The position numbers and the translations under genes were made by a program. From NCBI GenBank assembly GCA_014529385.2, contig CM043952.1, positions 149,697,057-149,761,056 of the forward strand: a DNA stretch of 64,000 nt, given 5' to 3'. Below the pieces are notes generated by a model. It searched no databases. It had not been told where the DNA came from and saw only the letters and a list, made by a program, of their open reading frames with translations. This stretch comes from Adiantum capillus-veneris. Lineage: Eukaryota > Streptophyta > Polypodiopsida > Polypodiales > Pteridaceae. Shown one piece after another: positions 11,953-21,915 of this stretch; positions within the stretch are counted from its first letter, which is position 1, and every line of letters starts with the position of its first letter.

Positions 11953-12660
11953 TTAAAGTGGTTGTAGAAAGCCATTGACATTCTTCAACAGAGTGATGCT
12001 TATATTTAACAAGGTATCTATGATATTGGGTATCGATGCGTGTAGCTCATCAATAATGGATTTCGAAATTAATAATTCTTCATCATCTTCTAGTAAGGGT
12101 GGGTCTTCAAAAACAGGTGCAGCAGGTGGGTGACCTTTAAATTTGCGCAACAAACTAACATGAAAAGAGTTGTGGATGCTCCAGTGATGTGGAATGTCAA
12201 GCCTATATGCATTGGGGTTAATGATTTTGATGATCTTGAAGGGACCATAAAATCTAGGGGCTAACTTGAGCTTGGGGTGATTTTCAATGCTCTATAAATG
12301 ACTCTTTTCAATACACAACCAAACATAATCATTTAAAGTGAACTCAATGAACTTACCCTTTTTGTTTGCTTGGATGGTGTAGCGTGCTTGGGATTTTTGG
12401 ATAGCTGTGGTGACTTCGTGCAAAATACGGACATGATCTTGTGCAAGGATGTTGGCCGCAAGAACATTACTAGTGATGGTGGTCATAGGGACAGGGAACT
12501 TCTTACCATAGACAATCTCAAAGGGAGCTTTGTTTGTGTTAGAGTGGGGAGTGTTGTTGTAAGCAAATTGGAGGAGAGGAAGGTGTAGGTCGCAGTTTGT
12601 TGCATTGTCTATTGTATAGGCCCTAAGGAGGTCAAGGATTGTAAGGGCTTTCTCTAGCCC
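11953..12660 (-). pseudogene. Ty3/gypsy integrase C-terminal fragment
   Basis: Minus-strand translation gives, in order, AYTIDNATNCDLHLPLLQF, AYNNTPHSNTNKAPFEIVYG, a linker, APRFYGPFKIIKIINPNAYR and IHNSFHVSLLRKFKGHPP: the end of the integrase core, its C-terminal domain and the usual proline/acid-rich tail. Stops such as the one near 12292 show decay. The fragment begins abruptly near 12660 beside a perfect 9-bp inverted repeat (GTAAGGGCT 12641-12649, AGCCCTTAC 12656-12664). The rest of pol is absent. Confidence 0.82.
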
Positions 12661-12664
12661 TTAC

Positions 12665-12986
12665 GCAAGACCAACACATCTAAGCCACCGACCTAAAAGA
12701 TGAAAAAGAAAAAGAAAATAATAGAAAGAGAAAAAAAAGTTTGAGAAAAATTGGGGTTCAATGTAAGCACCAAAGTATACTCATGAGACACTTTCGGCTT
12801 ATGCCATGGAAACATGGACATAACCAATGTATAAAAAGTTAGCTTTTCATTTTGAGAAAATTAACATAAAGGAAAAGATAAGATAAGAAAAAAAAAAGAT
12901 AAAGAAGGAAAAGAGAAGATAAGGATAAGGTCAGTAAGTAACTTGTTCAGAAAGGTTTGATAAGTAAGATAAGTTATCAAGATAAG
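12665..12986. other. Purine-rich host flank with short tandem repeat
   Basis: A/G-rich DNA with no gene. The right end, AAGATAAGTTATCAAGATAAG, continues after the adjacent gypsy insertion at 18949 as a second copy (one T-to-C difference in this stretch), showing the target was a short tandem repeat before insertion. Confidence 0.6.
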
Positions 12987-13110
12987 TGTAAGGACATGGG
13001 TCCTATGGGCAAGGCTATCGGCATGGCCGGACAGTGTGTAACGCTAGGGGGAGGCTATAAGATAGCACGGTTGGGTGGAGACTAACACACACATTACCAC
13101 CGCCCTTTCA
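12987..13110 (+). repeat. 5' LTR (124 bp)
   Basis: TG...CA ends; contains GGCTATAAGATAG, a possible TATA box. It is preceded by target duplication ATAAG and followed one base later by a primer-site-like sequence. Confidence 0.85.
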
Positions 13111-13111
13111 C

Positions 13112-13123
13112 TAGTATCTGAGC
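13112..13123 (+). promoter_or_regulatory. Degraded primer-binding site
   Basis: TAGTATCTGAGC differs at two positions from TGGTATCAGAGC, the initiator-Met tRNA site used by most plant LTR retrotransposons, and lies one base after the LTR. Confidence 0.6.
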
Positions 13124-13863
13124 TATTTTTGAAGAAGAGGAAAAGTGGGTTGCATGTGCATGCGACGCACTGCTTCTCTTCCAAAGTTCCGCAGACAGTG
13201 ACGTCTCCGTTGTGCAACAAAAAGAAGACATGCACGTTTTCCTGCGTGCAACGCATGTAGAAAGACAGTGACAACCGATCGCGATCGTCCCACATACACC
13301 CTCCACAATGGGCGACCAAGGCAAACTCGACCGGCAACTCGACAACAACGAGGCTCCGAAGGCTTCCGTTGTTGGTGCCGTTGGTTGCGCGCGTAGGAAG
13401 ACCCGCTTAACCCTTGCATGAAGGAGGGTTGAACCCACCCCATGAGGGTAAGAGGCCAACACGTTACCATCAAGCTATTGACCCTTGTTGTGTATAACAA
13501 GAAGGAAAGATAGCATACTTCTGTTGAAAGGAAAACTAGAAGGAAAGGGAAAGCTTCAAACTCTAAGAAAGTAGTTTCGCCCTTCCTTTTCACTTCCTTG
13601 AGGAAGGCAAGTTTTTCTCCAAAAATTATTTTTTCCTCAAGGAGGTAGCTTCAAAGTGAACAAAAGCCTTCACAAACACGACGAGCTTTTGTGAAGAATC
13701 AACAAAGGTGTTCTTACAACGAACGACATGTGAAGCGCTACAATTCATGCAGGGCGAGGTTCGCATACAACACAAATCGCGGAGCATACAAAACACAAAG
13801 ACTTCAATTTGACAAGGTACAAGTTGACGTTTTTTTCTCTCTTTACATTAGTGTGTGTTTACC
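13124..13863 (+). other. Leader between PBS and gag
   Basis: 740 bp of untranslated leader of the short-LTR gypsy element. Several open frames exist on both strands, none with family signatures. Confidence 0.55.
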
Positions 13864-15101
13864 ATGGCCAATGAGGATATCCCACGTACACACACATTTG
13901 ATTTTGAGCGCATAGATCAAAATCAGGGCACCACGGGTGCGGCTGACATTAATATGCACGATGACGATGAAGACCATGGCCTTCTAGATATGGCTGCTTT
14001 CAAGACTTTGGAAAATCGCCAAAGAGTACTTGAACGCAACCTCTCTGCATTTAATGCAAATGTTACCAATCTTAAGGAGTTACTTGTGAAATTTATGAAT
14101 TTACAGACGGCTCAAGGAGCCACAAGTGGCATGGTTCAAGGGAACCAAGCTCGCACGACTCAAGGAGTCCAAGAGACAAGTGCTTCCGAAGATGCAGAAG
14201 GTAGCAATGCATTACTTAAGAATATCACCATTCATGAGTTTCACGGGGAAGAGCGTGATCGCAACAAGGATGCAGTCAATACGTTCTTACACAAATGGAG
14301 TGATATTCATAGATTGAGACACACCTCGGATATAAAGACAACTGTGGAAACAAGTCTATCTCTAAAAGGCAAGGCCTATAAGTGGTGGATGACATTTCTA
14401 ATAGATGCTCGTCCTCCGTCTTGGGTTCCGTTTCAAGCTTCTTTCTTCAAAGAGTTTCTGGACTCCAATGAAGAAGATAAGAATTGGTTAGCATGGGATG
14501 CATGTCGCATGTCTGGCCTCTCTCTCACACAGTACCTTTTAAAGTATCGGGAAATCATATTAAAACTAGAAGGTAATTCCCAAAAGGTACGGGGTTTAAT
14601 AGGGGTCTTGACAAAAACTATCGTCTTCATGTCAAGACCCAACATCCAAAAACTTTGGAAGAAGCCATCAATCATGCCGAAATATATGATGATGACCAAG
14701 GGAGGAAAGGAAATGTTCCCTACTCTAAGAATAATTTTGCTAAGAGCCAATGGCGAGGTAGATCTCCCACACGTTCCAAGAGGAATAAGAGACAATCTAC
14801 CTCTCCATGCCCACAAGAGGCTAAGACGCCTAAGCAATCACAAAATACTCCACGTGGGTCTCTCAACAAAGCAGATTTTGAGGATGCGAAGAAACACAAT
14901 TTGTGTTTTAGATGTCTTTCGGACCAACATAACAAGAAAGATTGTCCTCTTTTGCAAGGCAAAAAAAAGGCCATGCACACGGTGCAACGCTTCACATTAG
15001 ATTCATCTCCTAAATATTGTGATGTAGAGGTTCTTCATATGGAAGAAAAGCACAAGTGTTGTGTGACTGCTTCAATGTGGCAGGACCCCTTTCCCCCATG
15101 A
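13864..15101 (+). pseudogene. gag polyprotein with zinc knuckle (frameshifted)
   Basis: Starts at ACCATGG (13864), a good plant initiation context. N-terminal acidic region, then the gag core: KNITIHEFHGEERD, SLSLKGKAYKWWM and FKEFLDSNEEDKNWLAWD. Near 14607 the frame shifts by one base; the next frame carries YRLHVKTQHPKTLEEAINHA, a basic region, and a CCHC zinc knuckle CFRCLSDQHNKKDC (about 14905-14946). Gag packages the element RNA in virus-like particles. A single indel separates the two parts, so the gene is recently broken or frameshifted. Confidence 0.85.
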
Positions 15102-15745
15102 GTTGATTCGCATGCATGGCACTATTAACGGACAAGTGTTCGTATTTTAGTGGATAATGGTGCAACTCATAACTTCTTGAACTATAAGCTAGTCAACAAA
15201 TTGAAGCTTACACAGACTCCTTGCTCTCACAAGTATGTGGTGGAGCAAATATCTGGGAATGATAAATAAGTATGGGACACAGTAGTTCAAGGGGTTGAGC
15301 TTATTGTTCAAGATCATAAGATGACCCTTGACTTCCAAGTTATGAACATGGACCGTGCTGATGTAGTTTTAGGACAGGAGTGGCTACATGGTTTAGGAAA
15401 CACATTGCACACTAGTTATGAACACAAATCCTTATCCTTTATGGCCAATGGTAAACATGTGCTTTTGCTTGGTGAGAAACATATACCATCTGCACCTATT
15501 ATATGTACAACCAAGATTTCTATTTTACAGAAAGCAGATTCACTAGATGAAGTCTTTTTGTGTAACTGCTTGTCTCCAAGTCTTGTGAATTCTCAAGAGC
15601 AAAGTGCGGTGAATTCTAGTAATGGTATGCAAAGTACAATGAATTCTAACGATAAACAAAGTGTTAACAAATCTATCGAGCAAAGTGCTCTCAATTTTAA
15701 TTCTATAGAGCAACGTGCAACTGTTGTAAAACAAACATTATAGGA
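15102..15745 (+). pseudogene. Aspartic protease region (decayed)
   Basis: The sequence near 15150 encodes ILVDNGATHNFL, a retropepsin active-site block in which the expected D-[ST]-G-A reads D-N-G-A. It continues with KMTLDFQVMNMDRADVVLGQ and EWLHGLGNTL, the usual downstream protease block. Stops near 15151 and 15270 interrupt it. A serine/glutamine-rich linker with repeated SNEQ-like units follows (about 15590-15740). The protease would have cut the gag-pol polyprotein. Confidence 0.75.
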
Positions 15746-17142
15746 ATTACAAGATTCTCCATCCCAGCATAACTCTAGTTTACTTTCTCCTTTTGCACGG
15801 AAAAAGATGACTCACTTACTCACGGAGTATAGTGATGTATTCTCAAGTGATTTACCGTTGGGTTTACCCCCCTACACGTGATGTGCAGCATGGCATAGAT
15901 GTCTTCCTAGGCACTAAACCAGTGAGTAAACCGCCTTATCGTATGAGTGCTAAAGAATCCAAGGAGGTTGAGAGTTAGTTGGTTGACTACCTCCTCCGTG
16001 GTTTCATTAGACCTAGCACTTCGCCTTGGGCATCACCAATTCTATTGGTAAAAAAGAAAGATGGTACTATGCGCATGTCCGTAGATTATCACGGATTAAA
16101 CGCCATAACCATCAAGAACAAGTATCCTCTGCCAAGAGTAGATGAGTTGTTTGATCAAGCCATGGGGCAAGATACTATACAAAGATAGATCTTCGTTCAG
16201 GATACCACCAGGTGCGTATCCTTTTCCAAGATATCTCCAAAACTGCCTTTAGAACACGCTTTGGGCATTTTGAATTTTTGGTTATGCCTTTTGGTCTAAC
16301 CAATGCTCCAGCTACATTTACGACACTCATGGATAGTGTTTTATGTCCTTATCTTGGAAAATTTGTTGTGGTTTTCCTTGATGACATTCTCATTTACAGT
16401 AAGACTGAAGATGAACACATAGAACACTTACGATTAGTGTTTGAACAGCTACAAGCTCACGCGGCTGTATGCTAAGCAAAGCAAGTTGATTTCTTTAAAA
16501 CAGAGATACATTACCTCGGTCATGTGATCTCTTATTCTTGCATCAAGATGGACACTGACAAGGTCGCTGCCATTCTTCGATGGCCACATCCCTACACAGT
16601 TGAGGAGCTTCATATATTTTTAGGCATGGCTGGATTTTATCAACAGTATATCCGTGACTATGCCAAAGTCGTTGTTTCTATGACGGGTCAACTTAAAGCA
16701 AAAGGTAAGACCTTTTCTTGGGAAGAAGCCCAAAAACGCAGTTTCGAACAGCTAAAGGTAGCTATAGCCACTACTCCCATCCTAGCAATCGTTGACCCAC
16801 TTAAGTCGTTTGTGGTAGAGACTGATGCTAGTGATAAAGCAATTGATGCAGTACTTCTCTAGGAGGGAAGACCTATAGCCTTTAAAAGTAAAAAGTTAGA
16901 TAGAGCTCAACATATTTATTATGTCTATGAGAGAGATCTCTATAGCTCTCCGGAAGTGGCGACACTATTTATATGGTGCGGAGTTTGAAGTAGTTTTTGA
17001 CCATGAGAGTATCAAATGGTTTACTACTCAAACAGACTTGAAGGGCCGTAACGCTTGATGGGCAAAAATCCTTCAAGATTATGATTGTAAGCTATGATAT
17101 CGCAAGGGGCGATATAATGTAGTAGCGGATGCACTAAGTCGG
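15746..17142 (+). pseudogene. Reverse transcriptase and RNase H (decayed)
   Basis: Blocks in order: [50 protein letters not shown], then after a frameshift near 16180 [33 protein letters not shown] and [15 protein letters not shown], in which FLDD is the catalytic box. FLGMAGFYQQYIRDYAKV is the thumb/connection and FVVETDASDKAIDAVL starts RNase H (about 16808). Stops near 15976, 16475 and 16862 interrupt the frame. RT copies the element RNA into DNA; RNase H removes the template. Confidence 0.9.
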
Positions 17143-18240
17143 ATGCCTCAGATTAATTTACTTGCTTTCATGGAACTAAAGAGTGGAATTTTGGAGTCAT
17201 TATGTGGTAAGTGTGCACAAGATCAATCATATGCTAAAGTGTTGAGTGCAGTTTTAAAAAGGGATCCCTCACACTCACATGTCTTTGAACAACCAGATCA
17301 ACATGTCTCTACACGCACATATAAAAACTCCAACACACATAGCTCCACCCCTACTCAGGAAGAGCTTAAGCGATAGAAGAATTTTTCCATTGATGATGAC
17401 TACTTACTCCACAAGGGTAGAGAATGCATGCCAAAGGACTCAGACACTAGGCGCCAAATCTTATTTGAGTGTCACAATAGTCCAAGTGCTGGTCATCCAT
17501 GTATTTATAAGATGTATGCCTTAGTTCGACGGCAATTTTATTGGCCGGGCTTACATCATGATGTTCAAGAGTACGTACTAAACTGCCAACAATGCCAACT
17601 TAATAAGACAGAGCTCCTCAAGATAGGTGGCCTTTTACATCCTTTAGAGATTCCACAATGTAAGTGGGAGAGCATCTCCATGGATTTTGTAGTAGGACTA
17701 CCTACTACAAATCGTGGCGATGATGCCATTTGGGTAATTGTAGACCGTCTCACAAAGATGGGTCGATTCATACCCACTAAGACTACGGTTAAGACACCAA
17801 AATTAGCATGGCTATTTGTAGAGCATTTACATAAACTCTACGGTCTTCCAACTAGTATCATTAGTGACAGAGATCGAAAGTTTGATAATCACTTCTGGAG
17901 AGCTGTGTTCCAAATTTGGAAACTAAACTTAATCTAAGTACGGTTGATCATCCAGAAACGGATGGTCAAATCGAAAGAGTTAATCAAGTGCTAGAGGATA
18001 TACTACGAGAGTACATTAGCAAGAAGAAAACCAATTGGGAAGAATACTTACCTATATTGGAATTTGCTTATAATAGTTCAAAGCATGTGACTATAGGGTT
18101 TAGTCCATTTATGCTTTTATATGGATTTCAACCTAGATCACCCGTTACGGTGGGGTTGGCTAAGGAGAACATACAACAAGCGAAGGATTTTCTCCAAGAC
18201 CATTTTGACATGCTTTGAGTTGCTTGACAGAATGTTAAGC
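17143..18240 (+). pseudogene. Integrase (decayed)
   Basis: The HHCC zinc domain (ECHNSPSAGHPC...NCQQCQ, about 17470-17595) is followed by the DDE core: SMDFVVGLPTTNRGDDAIW (first Asp), LPTSIISDRDRKFDNHFW (second Asp) and, after a frameshift near 17915, HPETDGQIERVNQVLEDILR (Glu) with YLPILEFAYNSSKHVTIGFS. All three catalytic residues can be read, but the frameshift splits the core. The N-terminal linker has an internal stop near 17374. Confidence 0.9.
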
Positions 18241-18815
18241 AAGCTCAAGATTGATATAAGAAGTACGCAGATGAGCATCATCGGCTTGCTACTTTTGAAG
18301 AAGGAGACAAGGTTTTCCTCAAAGTTCTGGAGCATTCAAAAAGTCTGAAGACGGGAAAAGTTGCTAAACTTTCACCACACTATTGTGGACATTTACCATT
18401 ATCAAACATATAGGTCAAGTGGCCTGTAAGTTAGCTCTCCCAGAGCACTCACGAGTTCATCCTGTTTTTCATGTTAGCTGTTTACGAAAACAGCTAGGAC
18501 GGAATGATAATGTCATTGACACAGGTGTGTTAGTTGACCTTATCGAACCGCCAAGCATTCCTCATGAGCCGAAAAGATTTTGGATTCTCATGAGCTTCGC
18601 ACCAGGCATCATGTCAGACGACAGGTGCTGGTGAAATGGTTAGATAGACCTGAAGAAGGTTCTCACGGGAGAATCTCTTCGCACTTAAGAAACAGGTGCT
18701 GGTGAAATGGTTAGATAGACCTGAAGAAGGTTCTACACGGGAGAATCTCTTCGCACTTAAGAAACATTTTCCCATGTTCATTTTCGAGGACGAAAATGAT
18801 TCTCCAAGGGGGGGG
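18241..18815 (+). pseudogene. Integrase C-terminus and chromodomain-like tail with 71-bp duplication
   Basis: Encodes YADEHHRLATFEEGDKVFL, LSPHYCGPFTIIKHIG, VHPVFHVSCLRKQLG and QVLVKWLDRPEEGS...ENLFALKKHFPMF. The last block is duplicated head to tail (18621-18691 and 18692-about 18763). Because 71 is not a multiple of three the first copy runs out of frame. A GAGGACGAAAATGATTCTCC stretch and polypurine run follow. Confidence 0.8.
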
Positions 18816-18943
18816 GGTAATGTAAGGACATGGGTCCTATGGACAAGGCCACCGGCATGGCCGGATAGTGAGTACGCTAGGGGGAGGCTATAAGATAGCA
18901 TGATTGGGTGGAGACTAGCACACGCATTACCACCACCCTTTCA
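18808..18943 (+). repeat. Polypurine tract and 3' LTR (123 bp)
   Basis: AAGGGGGGGGGTAA (about 18807-18820) directly precedes TGTAAGGACATGG. The LTR ends CCCTTTCA at 18943 and is followed by the target duplication ATAAG. Confidence 0.85.
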
Positions 18944-18948
18944 ATAAG

Positions 18949-19090
18949 GAAGATAAGCTATCAAGATAAGTGAAAGCACTTATAAAAAATGTGCATAAAA
19001 AGAGGGCTTCTCTTCTCATTTTTCACTTCTCTTCTTCATTTTCTCAAGGTGCAAACTTGAGAGTAAGTTTGAGAAAGCCATAGCCAGACC

Positions 19091-19121
<31 letters not shown>

Positions 19122-19526
19122 TCTATCCAAGAGAAGCCATGTCCAAAACCCTTATCAAGTTTGTTAAAACTTGGTCTTCTTTTTCACACTACACTCTCCC
19201 TCTTCTCTCCTCTAACATTCAAGCTTTCCATAGCGTGAATTGCCCTTATCTCCTTTCCTCCTCTCATTCCAAGTAACGAATTGGTGGTCTTTAAGAGAAG
19301 AAAAGAAGTGGACAGAGCCGTCTACAACAAACATACTTTCTCAAATACTCACCACAATCAAGGAGAAGAATGTCATATCGCATACAATTGTGCGTATGAT
19401 TTGCTTGCGATTTTGAGCATGTATGGTTATTATGGTTAGATAGCCAAATACTACCGAAACTTCCCGGATTTTTCTTGCGAGTTTATTTGTTTATGCACAT
19501 GGTTTGCAATTGTGTTTTGATTACAT
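18949..19526 (+). other. Host flank and possible copia leader
   Basis: Contains a TATA-like CTTATAAAAAATGTGCATAAAAA near 18978-19000, polypyrimidine DNA, and a (CA)n tract at 19096-19121. The pieces could be LTR or leader of the copia remnant that follows, but no PBS was found. Confidence 0.4.
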
Positions 19527-20880
19527 TTGGCACTCAGTGGTTGCTTTGCCATACTGTTTTGGCATCGCATTGTGAGAGTGTTTGCTCACCTTCTTTGCTT
19601 GAGACAATGGTTTGCTCTCAGGTGGGAGAGTCTTGTTATCGCGAGCATTGTTTGCCATAGTTTTGGCATGGATATGGAGACGCTTCATGAAAGAGGCAGT
19701 TCTCGTTCACGATTGCGCCGACGGACATGTTGGCACTGCGGCCACGATGGGCATATTAGGCATCGTTGCTTCAGGCGTATGAGGCAACAAAAGAGCCAGA
19801 TGCGTGGTGCTACTATGATGACAAATGCTAGAGAGTATGCATGTGACGGGCAAGTCACTTTTCAGTCTAGCTTGCCTTCATACTAGTTTGTGTCTTGGGA
19901 TAGCACATTGTCTACGTGTTTCTACTAGACGAGCATGTAGTTTTTCACGTGACACCACGTCGTGATTTGTTTTGCCCTTTTTCTAGTGGGAGACTTGGTT
20001 GTGTGCACTTTGTTGATGGTTCAGCATATGACATAGAGGGTGCTGGAGATGTATGCATGCCTTTACCTAGCGGTGCATTGCTTACTCTACGAGATGCACG
20101 TTATGTAGCAGGACTCAGCCAAAGTCTCATTTCAGTGCGTCAGTTGCAGAGTAGTGGACATTACTGCTTAGAGAGCAGTCTTTCCAGATGCATAGGGGAT
20201 CAATGGTGATAGCTAGAGGTGCTAGGAGTGTTCTGGTATACCCTTTGCATATTTCTGACACACGAGGCAATGTAGTCTCTGTGTATTTGCAGCCATGTTT
20301 GGAGCGAGAGACGAGGTGTGTCTCTTTTACGGATGTGCTGCATGGAGAGCAGGTTGTGCATTTGTCTTGTGGTGACATTCACATAGACATTGGTATCTCT
20401 GGGGATGCACAACTTTGTCAGTCATCAGTTGAGGTGACATCAGTTGAGCCAGAGACTGATGTATTGTTCTATGATGTGTCTAATACATTTGAGGGCAACA
20501 ATGTTCTTCAGACACATGTGTGTGATTAGTGGTGCTGATTTTTTGGTTTTGCAGTCATTCTCAGCAGATATGCCTTTGACAGACGATGCCAACATGGTGA
20601 TGCATAGTTAGGTGGTTCTTGATGAGGATGCATATGGCACTAAGGTTGCTGACAAGGATAGGTTGACACACATAGTGTATGTTTCGTCGGCTTTTGGGTC
20701 TCTCATGTCTAACCTTTTGGTCTCAAGACCTGATCTTGCTTATGCGGTTGGTGCATTTGCAGTGGGAGTTGTCAGTCATGCAATGAATGACACTGGCATT
20801 GTGCATTGTGGAGCCTTGCAGGTCGTCTCTCGATACATGCATTAGGAGTGTCATTGTAGCTTTAGCCCTAGTGGTATGCA
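19527..20880 (+). pseudogene. Ty1/copia remnant: gag knuckle, pre-integrase, RT end
   Basis: A CCHC zinc knuckle CWHCGHDGHIRHRC lies at 19728-19769. The gag-pre-integrase domain follows at about 20010-20250: GDVCMPLPSGALLTLRDARY, VAGLSQSLISVRQLQSSGHY and MVIARGARSVLVYPLHI. After 300 bp without signature, 20612-20845 encodes the end of a copia reverse transcriptase, VSSAFGSLMSNLLVSRPDLA and YAVGAFAVGVVSHAMND. Integrase and the RT catalytic YVDD box are missing, so a large internal deletion has occurred. Stops and frameshifts are frequent. Confidence 0.78.
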
Positions 20881-21187
20881 TGTTGCATCTACACTAGAGC
20901 GGTTACAAAGTGAGCGAGTGGGCATAGGTTGAGAGCCGTCTTCTCTCACTTCTTGTATATACTAGTTGTAGGCTAGTCTTCTCGCCGCTTATCGGCACAC
21001 AACCTTTATTGGAAGAATGTTAGGTAAAGGTGGTGTATCTCACCGTGCTTTGTTTGTGTCTATCGGTCAGTGTCTGGCCGCCCACATTTATCTCCTTATT
21101 CTTTATACATACAAAGAATAAGGAGCTCTCACTCATTCTCACATTGTGCTCATACAGTTAGATTTGGGAGCTCCACCCTACATTTTG

Positions 21188-21234
<47 letters not shown>

Positions 21235-21448
21235 CACACGCACCGCATTTGCGCACTCACATACCGCATACACCGAAGTAAGGTTTTGCATATTGTCTTC
21301 ATCAATTGAGTTATTTATCATTCTAAATCAATTCATGCTTAAGGTCTTGGATTTTCTTAGCAATATTTCTCTTTGTTTGAAAGAATAAATTACAAAATAA
21401 CCACATTCCTAACCGGCACCAATCCGATGTTATTTCAAGTTCCGTTGT
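20881..21448. other. Non-coding; perfect hairpin and (CT)n tract
   Basis: A perfect 13-bp inverted repeat CTCCTTATTCTTT/AAAGAATAAGGAG (21092-21104, 21113-21125) with an 8-base loop, then (CT)n at 21192-21232. It may be the 3' end of the copia element. No gene seen. Confidence 0.6.
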
Positions 21449-21915
21449 TTCAAGTTCTCTAGATTACTAGACTAATATGGCATAGAGAGAGTAGAAAGCA
21501 CTCTCTTTAACCATAGGTGAATGGAGATCATAATTAGATTTCAAGTTCTCTAGATTACTAGACTAATATGGCATAGAGAGAGTAGAAAGCACTCTCTTTA
21601 ACCATAGGTGAATGGAGATCATAATTAGATTTCAAGTTCTCTAGATTACTAGACTAATATGGCATAGAGAGAGTAGAAAGCACTCTCTTTAACCATAGGT
21701 GACTGGAGATCATAATTATATTTCAAGTTCCGTTCTCTTTTAGTTTACCAGACTAATATGGCATAGAGAGAGTAGAAAGCACTCTCTTTAACCATAGGTG
21801 ATTGGAGAACATAATTATATTTCAAGTTCCCTTATCTAGGTTACTAAACTAATATGACATAGATAGAGTAGAAAGCACTTTCTTTAACCATAGGTGACTG
21901 GAGATCATACTAAAA
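21449..21915. repeat. 91-bp minisatellite, five copies
   Basis: Units begin at 21449, 21540, 21631, 21722 and 21821 (periods 91, 91, 91, 99). The first three are nearly identical; the last two have diverged at the left end. Each holds GACTAATATGGCATAGAGAG or a variant and an internal 7-bp hairpin AGAGAGT/ACTCTCT around AGAAAGC. Confidence 0.92.

Larger units (their letters stand above)
12987..18943 (+). mobile_element. Ty3/gypsy retrotransposon with very short LTRs
   Basis: Bounded by direct repeats at 12987-13110 and 18821-18943 (TGTAAGGACATGG...CCCTTTCA) and a perfect 5-bp target duplication ATAAG (12982-12986, 18944-18948). Order inside is PBS, gag, protease, reverse transcriptase, RNase H, integrase, chromodomain-like tail and polypurine tract, which is the Ty3/gypsy order. 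By my hand count the two LTRs differ at about ten positions plus one gap, mostly transitions, indicating an old insertion. Gag and pol carry several stops and frameshifts, so it cannot now move by itself. Confidence 0.9.

Noticed and set aside
13044-13593. Overlapping minus-strand frames of 97-156 codons in the gypsy leader
   Set aside because: Three overlapping frames on one strand in an untranslated leader, no signature.
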